Below, in pieces: positions 15,248 to 23,931 of a DNA stretch of 64,000 nt (its first letter is position 1; every line of letters starts with the position of its first letter). The DNA is from an uncultured Clostridia bacterium (GTDB lineage: Bacteria; Bacillota; Clostridia; TANB77; CAG-508): contig CAOPES010000002.1 of NCBI GenBank assembly GCA_948502395.1, positions 124,001 through 188,000 of the forward strand, in the 5' to 3' direction. The notes beneath the pieces were generated by a model. That model was not told the origin of the DNA. It did no database searches and worked only from the letters and a program-made list of their open reading frames with translations. The position numbers and the translations under genes are program-made.

Positions 15248-16282
15248 TTAGAAAGTCTTCCAGCACTGTGGATCCTTTGAATAGAAATTTCCTGTCAAGC
15301 ATTTTGCAACCGCAGGACAGCCTCTACAAAAATTTTTCAATTCACATTTTGCACAATATTCAAAATTTTCAAATTTACGATATTCTTCCATTTTCTTTCC
15401 ATAAAAAATATCATAAATTGATTCTTCTGGAACTTTTCCAACTGGAGAATCACATCTTCTACATGCGTAAACAGTTCCATCTGCTAATGTTGTTATATGA
15501 CTGATTCCACAATGACAGCCATCAATGATAAGGTCATCTGGATTGTTGATATCCTCGATTGTAAACAATCCCTTCTCGTACAAATATAAATTCCAAAGAT
15601 GATCTTTAAGAGCAAATCTTGTACCGCAGTCCTTATATTCATTAAACTTTTTCCACATACAGTCCAAAAAGTTTTTATACTCTTCTGGTGAAGGAAGCAA
15701 GTCAAAATCTTCTGGATTGGGACAATATCTCGCAAACGCAAAATTGTCAACATTATACTTTACTACAATATCAACTAAATCTGGTATTTCAGAAATATTA
15801 GTTTTTGAAACCGTGGTCATAATAGCTGTTCTGATGCTACTTCCTTTAAAGTACTTTATACTTTCGAGTGTAGCATCAAAAGAACCTGGTCTTCTAATGT
15901 AATCATGAGTTTGCTTTAAACCATCAATTGACATTTGATAACCATGGCATCCTAAATTTTCAAGTCTTGATACCACTTCATAACTCAAATGAAATGGATT
16001 ACCCAAAATGGTAAAAGGTACATTGTTCTTTTTAAGCATTTCAAGGAACTCCCAAATATTAGGATGCATAAGTGGATCTCCTCCTGTAATCGTTAAGATT
16101 GGATCACATCCCATCTTATTACACGTATCAATAAAATTATGCAAAATATTCTCAAGCACATTTAAATCAAGTTCAAAAGTACAGTCTTTATCTTTCCCTT
16201 GATAAATGTAACAATGTTTACATCTCTGGTCACATCTGTCTGTTATATGCCATTGCATGGCAAACCGTAATTTATTATTCAT
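15248..16282 (-). CDS. Radical SAM/SPASM peptide maturase (RiPP)
   Basis: 344 residues. The radical SAM cluster motif CDQRCKHC (CX3CX2C) lies near residues 17-24, followed by the GGDP motif and a TIM-barrel core. The C-terminal SPASM-type region has cysteines in GCHCG, YACRRCDSP and YCAKCELKNFCRGCPA, which should bind auxiliary Fe-S clusters. Such enzymes install thioether or carbon-carbon crosslinks in Cys-rich peptides. A 67-aa Cys-rich peptide gene sits directly upstream, so that is the likely substrate. The ATG at 16282 (MNNKLRFAM) follows GAAAGGAA with good spacing; the frame is open 15 codons further upstream, inside a hairpin. Arg6 is encoded by CGG, a codon otherwise found in frame only at frameshift sites here, consistent with recent acquisition. 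Confidence 0.85.
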   Translation of the reverse strand: MNNKLRFAMQWHITDRCDQRCKHCYIYQGKDKDCTFELDLNVLENILHNFIDTCNKMGCDPILTITGGDPLMHPNIWEFLEMLKKNNVPFTILGNPFHLSYEVVSRLENLGCHGYQMSIDGLKQTHDYIRRPGSFDATLESIKYFKGSSIRTAIMTTVSKTNISEIPDLVDIVVKYNVDNFAFARYCPNPEDFDLLPSPEEYKNFLDCMWKKFNEYKDCGTRFALKDHLWNLYLYEKGLFTIEDINNPDDLIIDGCHCGISHITTLADGTVYACRRCDSPVGKVPEESIYDIFYGKKMEEYRKFENFEYCAKCELKNFCRGCPAVAKCLTGNFYSKDPQCWKTF

Positions 16283-16305
16283 TGCAAAATTCCTTTCTAC
16301 TTTTT

Positions 16306-16343
16306 GGAAAATAGGGCAGTAATACATATTACTGCCCTATTCC
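16306..16343 (-). promoter_or_regulatory. Hairpin between precursor and maturase
   Basis: GGAATAGGGCAGTAAT pairs perfectly with ATTACTGCCCTATTTTCC-like sequence around a 4-nt loop in the 100-bp gap between the precursor stop and the maturase start. It has no T run, so it more likely protects or partly attenuates the transcript, keeping precursor above enzyme, than ends it. Confidence 0.6.
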
Positions 16344-16385
16344 AAAATTAATTGTTGTCTGTGTACCAAAAGTACTATTTACATG

Positions 16386-16589
16386 TTACGAATTTCCGTA
16401 GCTACAAGAACTACAAGAACCGCCTGAACAACCACCGTAGCAGTTGCAAGAACAATCACTGGCTGCCATTACATTGCTTTTAAGGTTAGAAGATTTTTCA
16501 TTACCTAAAAAGCTCTGTGCAGATGAACGGCTGGTGTATCTAACCTGCTGCATCCAGTAGTTTGTCCGACTAGTGCCTTTGCTTTTCAT
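16386..16589 (-). CDS. Cys-rich RiPP precursor peptide
   Basis: 67 residues. A polar leader (MKSKGTSRTNYW, then QSFLGNEKSSNLKSNVM) precedes a core DCSCNCYGGCSGGSCSSC with six cysteines among Gly and Ser. The pattern resembles the clostridial Cys-rich peptides processed by radical SAM/SPASM enzymes (ranthipeptide or Clo7bot-like groups). The neighbouring maturase supports this. The ATG at 16589 follows GAAAGGAG. The precise crosslinks and activity cannot be read from sequence. No transporter or protease gene lies next to it. Arg8 is a CGG codon. Confidence 0.8.
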   Translation of the reverse strand: MKSKGTSRTNYWMQQVRYTSRSSAQSFLGNEKSSNLKSNVMAASDCSCNCYGGCSGGSCSSCSYGNS

Positions 16590-16625
16590 AAGCCATTCTC
16601 CTTTCTATTAATTTTGGATCCTTGT

Positions 16626-16674
16626 CTTAGAGCATCATTCGCTGCTCTAAGTAATACAATTAATGTATTACAGT
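16626..16674 (-). promoter_or_regulatory. Two inverted repeats in the RiPP leader
   Basis: CTTAGAGCA...TGCTCTAAG (16626-16653) and GTAATACA-N5-TGTATTAC (16654-16674) lie between the promoter and the precursor start. The second starts at or near the expected transcription start and is a good operator candidate; the first would fold as a 5' stabilising hairpin in mRNA. Confidence 0.5.
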
Positions 16675-16678
16675 TACC

Positions 16679-16707
16679 ATAATATCACGTTCAAAACAAT
16701 TTGTCAA
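16679..16707 (-). promoter_or_regulatory. Promoter of the RiPP operon
   Basis: Consensus TTGACA (16702-16707), 17 bp, TATTAT (16679-16684) on the minus strand, giving a leader of about 80 nt. Confidence 0.8.
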
Positions 16708-16787
16708 TATATTTTTTAAATTTTATTCAACTTTTTACATCAATCTTATTTTTCAATTGATTCACTTTTCAGGACAGGTCAAAAAGT

Positions 16788-16885
16788 TTTGATGTTTTTG
16801 GGGGCGGAGCCAAAAACATCGATTTTTTGAAAGAGATGTGTCCCAAAATGGACAAAATGTCCAAAAGGAAACGTCCCCAAATGTC
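16788..16885. repeat. REP-like repeats, families A-variant and B
   Basis: GATGTTTTTGGGGGCGGAGCC plus AAAAACATC (16790-16821) form one palindrome. GTGTCCCAAAATGGACAAAATG with GGAAACGTCCCC (16833-16885) forms a second. They fill the gap between the RiPP promoter and the ABC permease end. The stretch 16708-16787 shows nothing else. Confidence 0.8.
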
Positions 16886-16895
16886 CCAAATTTCC

Positions 16896-18272
16896 TTATT
16901 CTGTTCTTAGTGCTTCAACTGGGTCTTTCTTACTAGCCATTTTAGAAGGAACTAGCCCCGCAATTATAGTAAGGAACATACTAATTAGAACTAAAACAAC
17001 CCCAGCAACTGGTGGAACCATAGTTTTAACAGCAACACCTGTTATCGCATAAATTCCACTATTAATTGGTATCGTAAGCAACATTGTAATTCCTATTCCT
17101 AATAATCCAGATATAAAACCTATTATAAAAGTTTCTGCATTAAATACTCTCGAAATGTCCTTTTTAGAAGCACCAATTGCTCTTAAAATTCCTATTTCCT
17201 TAGTTCTCTCTAAAACTGATATATAAGTTATAATTCCAATCATAATTGATGATACAATAAGTGATATTGCAACAAATGCAATTAGCACATAACTTATTAT
17301 ATCTACAATTTGACTTACAGACTTCATCATGATACCTACTAAATCAGTATAGTTTATTACATTTTCTTCTTTACCTTCATCTCTTTGTTTTTGATTATAT
17401 TCTTCAATTGCTGTTGATATTTTTTCTTTTGCCTCGAAGTTTTTTGGATATATACTAATTGATGTTGGCTTATCTAAATCAATTGCACCTAATTTTTCTA
17501 AATTTTTCTCATAGCTTGCATTTTTATTTTCTGTATATGCTTCCATCATTTGAGCTATTTGTTCACTACTTAGCCTACTCATTGCCATTTTTTGTTCATT
17601 TGATAATGAATTATAGTCAAAATTTGCATTTCTTTCTTCGTCTGTTGGGAATTTCAACCCTGAAAATACGTTTATTTCTTTGTTTTCGTTTTGTTCTTTT
17701 ACTATTTCAGCATCATTTGATTTGTTAATAACATATTCTTCTAGTTCTTTTAAATATCCAATTCCACCTGCCATTGACGCTGCAACTGTTTGGTCATTTT
17801 GTCTTATAATTCCTACAACTTTGATTTCTTCCGCTTCGCTTAATCTATTTTTCATATATTCGTCATCATCACTTTTGTCTAGCCATACTCCATTTTCTTT
17901 TTGATAATAATCAGAATTTAGAATTAGTTTAAATGATAAATCTAATAATTCCTCATAAGTATAGCTTGTTTGCTCTTCTTCAGAAATCTCTTCTCCTTTT
18001 TGAACTGCATTCCATTTTTTCTCTAATTCTTTTTGGTCTTTTAGTCCTAATGCATATAAAGTATAATCGCTTATTTCATTATCCTCAGTAGCAATTAAAA
18101 CCACCTCATTATAATTTTTAGGCCAACTTCCTGCTAATAAATCATATTGTGAATGTAGTAAAGTTTCATTATCTAACATCTTTGTCCATACATCTGTATT
18201 ACTTGCCATTTGCATTGTAGAATTTCCAGACATCATTGAATACATTGAAGAATTGTTCCTTGCTTCTAACAT
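16896..18272 (-). CDS. ABC transporter permease half (FtsX), downstream of an in-frame TGA
   Basis: 458 residues of FtsX/MacB-type permease: an extracellular domain followed by three membrane helices (about 325-355, 375-400, 420-445) and the typical ERTKEIGILRAIGASKKDI motif. It is in the same frame as the ATPase half upstream. Only TGA and GAG separate the ATG at 18272 from that part, so the two are one fusion protein interrupted by one stop codon. The downstream part could be made by reinitiation at this ATG or by read-through. The substrate is unknown. Confidence 0.75.
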   Translation of the reverse strand: MLEARNNSSMYSMMSGNSTMQMASNTDVWTKMLDNETLLHSQYDLLAGSWPKNYNEVVLIATEDNEISDYTLYALGLKDQKELEKKWNAVQKGEEISEEEQTSYTYEELLDLSFKLILNSDYYQKENGVWLDKSDDDEYMKNRLSEAEEIKVVGIIRQNDQTVAASMAGGIGYLKELEEYVINKSNDAEIVKEQNENKEINVFSGLKFPTDEERNANFDYNSLSNEQKMAMSRLSSEQIAQMMEAYTENKNASYEKNLEKLGAIDLDKPTSISIYPKNFEAKEKISTAIEEYNQKQRDEGKEENVINYTDLVGIMMKSVSQIVDIISYVLIAFVAISLIVSSIMIGIITYISVLERTKEIGILRAIGASKKDISRVFNAETFIIGFISGLLGIGITMLLTIPINSGIYAITGVAVKTMVPPVAGVVLVLISMFLTIIAGLVPSKMASKKDPVEALRTE

Positions 18273-18275
18273 CTC

Positions 18276-19511
18276 TCACATTCCAAGTGCGTTCATAACA
18301 GTGCTTGGATTAACTCTAACAATGCCATTTTCTGTGTTTTCTTTATATAAATTCATATTTAAGTTGTAATTGTATTGAATTGCATTGCTGTTTTCTGTTA
18401 TTCCATTATTTCCTTCTTTAATATACTTTCTAAGTTCTGTTAAATTGTTATTCTCCACCTTGTTAGAAAGTGTTGTAATCATTTCTCCCATTATATCTGA
18501 AGAGTAGATTTTTCCGTCTTCATAATTTGATGTATCACTATTTGTTTGACCCATCATAGCTTCCATCATACTTGACATATCAATTGTTGATTCTTCTATA
18601 CTAATTGGATATGATGATAGTGTGTCTTCTTCAACTTTGTTTATGTAATTTTGTACACCTGTTGATATTGCAAGTATCAGAGCTATTCCTATAATTCCAA
18701 TTGACCCTGCAAATGACGTTAATAATGTTCTTCCTTTTTTTGTCATCAAATTATTTAAGCTTAGTCTTAGTGCTGTGAAAAACTTCATTGATGTAAATCT
18801 TACTTTTTCCTTATTTGACTTCTTTTCCTTTGTTTCGTACGGATTGGAATCATCTGTTATTTTACCATCTAATATCTTTATAATTCTACTAGAATATTTC
18901 TCTGCTAAATCCGGATTATGAGTAACCATTATAATCAATTTATTCTTAGAAATCTTCTTCAAAATCTCCATTACCTGCACACTTGTCTTTGTATCCAATG
19001 CACCTGTTGGCTCATCTGCCAAAATAATATCAGGATTATTTACCAATGCCCTTGCTATTGCAACCCTTTGCATTTGCCCACCTAACAATTGATTTGGCTT
19101 TTTATTAATTTGCTCTTTTAATCCTACATCTTCCAAAGCCTTTATAGCCCTTGCTCTTCTCTCTTTTTTAGACACACCTGAAATTGTTAGCGCCAATTCC
19201 ACATTTGATAGTATTGTTTGATGTGGTATTAGATTGTAACTTTGGAACACAAAACCAATACTGTGATTTCTATATGTATCCCAATCTCTATCCTTAAAAT
19301 CTTTTGTAGACTTTCCATTAATTATTAAATCTCCACTTGTATATCTGTCTAACCCACCTATTATATTTAATAGTGTTGTCTTCCCACATCCACTTTGCCC
19401 TAATATAGACACAAACTCAGATTCCCTAAATTGTATGTCTATACCTTTTAGAGCCTCTACTTTTTCATCTCCACTTATGTACGTCTTGGTTATATTTTTT
19501 AATTTTAACAT
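18276..19511 (-). CDS. ABC transporter ATPase with first permease segment
   Basis: MacB-like fusion. Residues 1-230 form an ABC ATPase with Walker A GQSGCGKTT, signature LLGGQMQRVAIARAL, Walker B ILADEPTGALD and H-loop VTHNPD. A linker is followed by the first transmembrane helix (LTSFAGSIGIIGIALILAI) and part of the extracellular domain, ending NPSTVMNALGM, then TGA. The permease continues in frame after the stop. I chose the ATG at 19511 (MLKLKNITKTY) with AAAAGGAGG upstream; the open frame before it is repeat DNA. This is probably a nonsense mutation in a once single-chain transporter. Confidence 0.8.
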   Translation of the reverse strand: MLKLKNITKTYISGDEKVEALKGIDIQFRESEFVSILGQSGCGKTTLLNIIGGLDRYTSGDLIINGKSTKDFKDRDWDTYRNHSIGFVFQSYNLIPHQTILSNVELALTISGVSKKERRARAIKALEDVGLKEQINKKPNQLLGGQMQRVAIARALVNNPDIILADEPTGALDTKTSVQVMEILKKISKNKLIIMVTHNPDLAEKYSSRIIKILDGKITDDSNPYETKEKKSNKEKVRFTSMKFFTALRLSLNNLMTKKGRTLLTSFAGSIGIIGIALILAISTGVQNYINKVEEDTLSSYPISIEESTIDMSSMMEAMMGQTNSDTSNYEDGKIYSSDIMGEMITTLSNKVENNNLTELRKYIKEGNNGITENSNAIQYNYNLNMNLYKENTENGIVRVNPSTVMNALGM

Positions 19512-19528
19512 TATTTTCCTCCTTTTCC

Positions 19529-19613
19529 TGCCATTGGGGACGGATCTTTTTGGCAGATTCCTGCCATTGGGGACGGACCTTTTTGGCAATTTTTTGCCAA
19601 AGGGGACACTCCT
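19529..19613. repeat. REP-like repeat, family C
   Basis: Copies of GCCATTGGGGACGGACCTTT plus inverted GCCAAAGGGGAC arms around TTGGCAATTTTTTGCCAA. Family C recurs at 20555-20656, 43151-43244, 52045-52127, 54133-54238 and 57571-57653. Confidence 0.85.
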
Positions 19614-20141
19614 TTAATCTCTACGTTCTAAGGCTTTATCTAACATATCAAGTATTCCGCCTTTAAATCCTATATATACATTCTTGTTTTCATTTAATTT
19701 ATTGCATTTTAAAATTGTATATTCTGGATATAAATATTCTATGCTCCCACCGTCTTTATATTCTCTGGCTTCACATATTCCATTTGCTTTATCTTTTTTA
19801 GCTTGGTCTAATATGTCTTCTACACTTATAACGTTTTGCTCTAATGCATTTTTTAGTTCATATACCATATCTTGTTCTATTGTAATTGTTACATTTCCAC
19901 CAAAGGTATATATCCCTTCTGCCATTTCGTATATTCCTAGGTCTTTCCTTTGACTATAATTTATCTCAAATTCTTTATTGTGTTCGTTGTCAATATTTTG
20001 ATTGTTTTCTGGTATGTTGTTTTGAATTGTTTCTGCCTGCTTTTGCCCTTTTATTTTTATTTGGGTAGTGTAGATTACTACTCCTGTGGTTAATAGTAAT
20101 ATGATTATTGCTATTATTAATATTTTGTGTTGCTTTTTCAT
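19614..20141 (-). CDS. Membrane-anchored protein of unknown function
   Basis: 175 residues. One N-terminal helix (ILIIAIIILLLTTGVVIY) then a polar linker and a small domain with GIYTFGGNVTITIEQDMVYE, ISVEDILDQAKKDKANGICE and KDGGSIEYLYPEYTILK. I recognise no family. It lies alone between the ABC transporter and a terminator/tRNA region. The stop codon abuts the family C repeat. Confidence 0.7.
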   Translation of the reverse strand: MKKQHKILIIAIIILLLTTGVVIYTTQIKIKGQKQAETIQNNIPENNQNIDNEHNKEFEINYSQRKDLGIYEMAEGIYTFGGNVTITIEQDMVYELKNALEQNVISVEDILDQAKKDKANGICEAREYKDGGSIEYLYPEYTILKCNKLNENKNVYIGFKGGILDMLDKALERRD

Positions 20142-20197
20142 TTTTTATTTTCTCCTTTTTTTCTATTTATATCATATTAAGAAGTTATTTGCAAATA

Positions 20198-20363
20198 CAA
20201 GAAAAGTGGCTTTGCCACCTTTTCTTCTCGCCGATTCGAGTTTTCGAATGTAATGAGAAAATCTCGAAGGCAATAGCGATTGTAGCATTTTATGTTATAG
20301 GAAAGGAGAACTTTCCTATAACATAAAAAAGCAATCATGTCATTTTTGACTAATTGCTTTTTG
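20198..20363. terminator. Cluster of hairpins (terminators) between tRNA-Leu and the 175-aa gene
   Basis: Three strong inverted repeats: AGAAAAGTGGC...GCCACCTTTTCT (about 20199-20225), TTTTATGTTATAGGAAAG...CTTTCCTATAACATAAAA (20288-20327), and AAAAAGCAAT...ATTGCTTTTT (20326-20363). The last one directly follows tRNA-Leu on the minus strand and is its likely terminator. No gene is visible in 20165-20360. Confidence 0.65.
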
Positions 20364-20444
20364 GTACCGGTGGTGGGACTCGAACCCACATGGTTTCCCG
20401 CACGATTTTGAGTCGTGTGCGTCTACCAATTCCGCCACACCGGC
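20362..20444 (-). tRNA. tRNA-Leu (anticodon CAA)
   Basis: Cloverleaf with a long variable arm; acceptor GCCGGTG pairs with CACCGGT, and CCA is encoded. The anticodon stem CACGA/TCGTG encloses the loop CTCAAAA, so the anticodon is CAA (reads UUG). TTCGAGTCC forms the T loop. Confidence 0.95.
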
Positions 20445-20554
20445 AAATATGATGTGTACCAATACATATTAGCACACATTAATAAAAAAGTCCACAACTT
20501 TTCAAAAAAATTTTACAAAAATCTCGAATTTCAAACTTTGTACCAGTAACATCT

Positions 20555-20656
20555 GTCCCTCTTGGCAGAAAGCTGCCAAGAAGAACCGTCCCCTTTGGCA
20601 GAAGGTCTGTCCCCTTTGGCAAAAAATTGCCAAAAAGGTCCGTCCCCAATGGCAAT
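20555..20656. repeat. REP-like repeat, family C
   Basis: Several nested TTGGCAGAA...CTGCCAA and GGGGACGGACC...GGTCCGTCCCC arms, reaching the stop codon of the 764-aa gene. See 19529 for the family. Confidence 0.85.
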
Positions 20657-22951
20657 TTAAGCATCAAACTCAAATACATTAACAGTTTTAACACTTATGT
20701 CAGAAAAATCGTCGTTTTCATCTTCAAAGTCAAGTATTCTAAAAGTGGATTTACTGTTTAAGCTTAAATTTAGTTTTGAAGTGTCTACCAAAATTTTTGT
20801 AGAAATGTCTTGACCAACTGGCAATGTTTTGTTTTGGTTGTCATAGAAAATACAGTTTGTAAAGCTGACTGCGTTTGAGCCTTGTGGTAAGTTTATTTTG
20901 TAAAAGTTTATTTTTTTACTTTTCTTTTTTACTGCTTCTTGCATTTCTTCTTCTGGGTTTATGTTGAATACGTTTATTTGTCTATCGTCCAGTTTGTCGT
21001 CTAAGACTGCTTTATATACAGGTATTTCCTCCGTTGTGTTTACTTTGCCTACTGCTTCTTTTATGCTAGATATTATTTTTTCTAGTGTCATTTTAAAGCC
21101 TAGTTGTTTTGTGTTTTTGTTTATTTCTAGTATATTAAATCTGTCTTTTGGTAATTCTCTGTGTTTTTTGTTTTTTATTTTTGATATTTTTGTGCTGTCT
21201 TGGAATGTCCCACCAAATATGTCGAATTCTTCGTCTGTTAAAGTTTTTTCTTGAACAGCTTCTTTTTTCAGCTCTTTTAGTTTGTTTTCTATGTCTTTTG
21301 GTAAAAATTCATTTATTTTAATTTTATTTAGCAAGTCTATAACATTTGTTGATGTTATAAATATACTGTCTGTTTCGTCTTTGCTTAAAGCATTTCTTTG
21401 TAATTCGTCCATATTTCTACCGAATTTTTCTAAGTCTTCTTCATAGTCAAATGTTTTTGTTATTTTTTTTGTTATGTTTAGTTCTTCTGCTTCTCCTTCT
21501 GGCAATGATGCTATTTCGTCTTTGTTGCTATATTTCCAGAATTCAAATATACTTTTTTTGTGGTTGTCTATTTCTTGTATAAAAGCTGCTGCATTTTCGA
21601 TTTTCTTTTGCATATTTTTATGTTTCAATTTTAGGCTATTGATGTCCATAACTAAGTTTTTTAGTTCGTGTTCTTTTGCTTCTATACTTTTATATAATTC
21701 TATTAGTTCTTCAATTGTATATTTTGATTTTTTTCTTCTTTTAGTTGGTACATTTAATTCTTCTTCATTTTGTGCATTAATTCCTGTTTCGTCAATTTCT
21801 TCCACTTCTTCCAAGTGTTCTTGTTCTTTTTTGTTTTTATTCTTTTTGCCACTATATTTAAAGTAATATTTAAATCTGCCGAAAAATGTTTTTTTACATT
21901 CTAAAAATGTTGATATTTGCTTTTCTTTTGCTAGATACTCATATTCTTGTGCTGCAATTTCTATTTTTAATTGATTTAATTTTTCTTTGCTTGTTTCTAT
22001 TAAATCTTCTGTTTGTTTTTGTCTTTCTTCTCCATTGTGATATTGTTCTTTTAACCACTGGGCTATATCTACATATTCTATTTTTTCATCTTCCAAATAG
22101 AATTCAATTTCACCATTTTTAGATATATTTGTTCTAAATGTAAAGTATGATGCTAATTCTGTTTGTAATATGAACATTGCTTTTAGTAATTTATAAAATT
22201 TAATTGCTTCTTCTTCGTTTTCTAATGTTATTTTATATTGGCTTTTTACTTTTTGATATATTTCTGTTTCTCCTACTATTTGTATAGTCAAATTGTCATT
22301 TTTGTCATATACTTCATATACTAATGGCCAACTTTTTGTAAATAGCCATAAGTAGTTTTCTATATCTTCAAGTTCTGATTTTTTTAAATATGTATTGCTA
22401 CATTCTACATTTTTTATTGGGACAAATATTTTTGTTGCTCTCTTTTTTTCTAATTGTTTTTTTAACAAGAAGAAAAATGCTGAGTAGTTTGTATCTTCTG
22501 TTGATACTATCATAAAATATTTGTCTGTATTTTCAGAATAGTAAATTTGCCATAAATAGTTGCTTTCATATTTTACTTTAAATGGTATTTTTTTATTTAA
22601 GTTTTCTTGCTCTTTTTCTAATTTTTCTACTTCTTCTACGCTAAATTCATTTAGCATTTTTAAAAAAGTTGTATATTTAATAATGTTTTCTTCTGTTTTG
22701 TTATCTAGATAATCTACTAGTGGACTTGATTTTTTATACTTTTCTTCAATATCGTCTAGTCTATTTGTTGGTGATAATAATATTTGTATATCTTTAATTG
22801 GTATATATCTATATTGTCTATGTTGATTTTGTCTGTAAGTCTTTGATATTCTATATTCTAAATCATCATCTTTTTTTAGAATTCTTGGTATTTTATCTAA
22901 ATCTAATCCTAGATATTCTAATTTATCTTGTATTGCATTTTCCTTTGGCAA
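20657..22951 (-). CDS. Large charged coiled-coil protein of unknown function
   Basis: 764 residues with no membrane segment. The N-terminal half is mixed alpha/beta (YLWQIYYSENTDKYFMIVST). A long coiled-coil and Lys/Glu-rich region follows (about 310-520: IETSKEKLNQLKIEIAAQEY, EELIELYKSIEAKEHELKNL). The C-terminal part ends in an acidic stretch (FEDENDDFSDIS-like). I recognise no family. Size, charge and coiled coil suggest a cytoplasmic scaffold or DNA-associated protein, but this is a guess. No GC or codon shift compared with its neighbours. Confidence 0.8.
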   Translation of the reverse strand: MPKENAIQDKLEYLGLDLDKIPRILKKDDDLEYRISKTYRQNQHRQYRYIPIKDIQILLSPTNRLDDIEEKYKKSSPLVDYLDNKTEENIIKYTTFLKMLNEFSVEEVEKLEKEQENLNKKIPFKVKYESNYLWQIYYSENTDKYFMIVSTEDTNYSAFFFLLKKQLEKKRATKIFVPIKNVECSNTYLKKSELEDIENYLWLFTKSWPLVYEVYDKNDNLTIQIVGETEIYQKVKSQYKITLENEEEAIKFYKLLKAMFILQTELASYFTFRTNISKNGEIEFYLEDEKIEYVDIAQWLKEQYHNGEERQKQTEDLIETSKEKLNQLKIEIAAQEYEYLAKEKQISTFLECKKTFFGRFKYYFKYSGKKNKNKKEQEHLEEVEEIDETGINAQNEEELNVPTKRRKKSKYTIEELIELYKSIEAKEHELKNLVMDINSLKLKHKNMQKKIENAAAFIQEIDNHKKSIFEFWKYSNKDEIASLPEGEAEELNITKKITKTFDYEEDLEKFGRNMDELQRNALSKDETDSIFITSTNVIDLLNKIKINEFLPKDIENKLKELKKEAVQEKTLTDEEFDIFGGTFQDSTKISKIKNKKHRELPKDRFNILEINKNTKQLGFKMTLEKIISSIKEAVGKVNTTEEIPVYKAVLDDKLDDRQINVFNINPEEEMQEAVKKKSKKINFYKINLPQGSNAVSFTNCIFYDNQNKTLPVGQDISTKILVDTSKLNLSLNSKSTFRILDFEDENDDFSDISVKTVNVFEFDA

Positions 22952-22976
22952 GTTTCCTACTCCTTCCTATTTTAAA

Positions 22977-23904
22977 TTATTTTATTATGTCATAAAAACT
23001 TTTAAATTCATATCCTTGTTCTCTTAAATATGAAATTATATGTGGTAAAGTTTCTGCTGTTACTCTTTTTGCAGGTGCGTCATGCATTAATATTATTACA
23101 CTGTTTTTGCTTCCTACTGTTTCTTGCAATCTTGCAAGTTCAAATTCAGGTGAAAGGTTATTTGTTTCTGCATCTCCGTTTAATGCGTTCCAGTCAACAC
23201 ATAGAATGTCATTTTGAGATAATAATTCTTTTGCTTGACTTTTTATTTCTGAATATTTTCCACCTACAAGTCCACCTGGGAACCTGAATAAATGTGAATT
23301 ATATTCAGGTACTCCCAAAGTAGCTCTTATTATTTCCATACTTTGGTTATATTCGTTTAGAACCGCTTCTGGCGAAGAATATATCTGTGAGTATATATGT
23401 GAATACCCATGACTTGCTATAAAATGTCCTTTTTCATATATTGTTTTTGTCATTTCTGGCATTTGTTCCACCCTAGAACCTAGTACAAAAAATGTTGCTT
23501 TTATATTTTCTTTTTCTAATATATCAAGTATTTGTGGTGTAACTGTTGATGGTCCGTCATCAAATGTTAGAAATGCTCTTTTTGTTTCTGATTTATATAT
23601 ACTAGAAATATTTTGTCTTCCTTCTTCTGTTAGTTTAGGTATCTTTTCCTGCCTTTTTCTTTCTGTTTCTTCTAAAATTTTTGCTTGTTTTTGTTGCTCT
23701 TCTAATTGTAAAGCTTTTAATTCTCTTTCATATCCGTTTAAATGTTTTATATTCATTAATTGTTATAATTATATAGTGTGTAGTTATTAAAGCACATACT
23801 ATTGCTATTATTGTTAATATTATAAAAAAAATCTTTTTTAAATTTATCTTTCCCTTGGTCTCGATTTTATAAATATTTACAGGATATTTACTATCATTTA
23901 CCAT
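22977..23904 (-). CDS. Membrane-anchored polysaccharide deacetylase, +1 frameshift at CGG
   Basis: NodB-fold (CE4) enzyme removing acetyl groups from peptidoglycan or another glycan outside the membrane. The catalytic domain shows TFDDGP, SHGYSH (zinc histidines), FRFPGG and LMHDAP. The first 56 codons from ATG 23904 (ribosome site AAAGGGATG) encode a membrane anchor (KKIFFIILTIIAIVCALI) and end ...YKTFK, where the zero frame reads CGG ATA TGA (CGG at 23734-23736). Skipping the C gives GGA and continues GYERELKALQLEEQQKQ into the catalytic part; total 308 residues. Without the frameshift a shorter form could start at an ATG near 23756 but would lack any anchor. It follows metG by 27 bp. Confidence 0.85.
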
Positions 23905-23931
23905 ATTTTTTACATCCCTTTTACTTCGTTT

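Noticed and set aside
18276..18278. UGA recoded as glycine or tryptophan
   Set aside because: TGA is a normal stop in the OB-fold gene (28957), mrnC (32570) and the TVP38-like gene (51278). One internal TGA is not enough for a code change.
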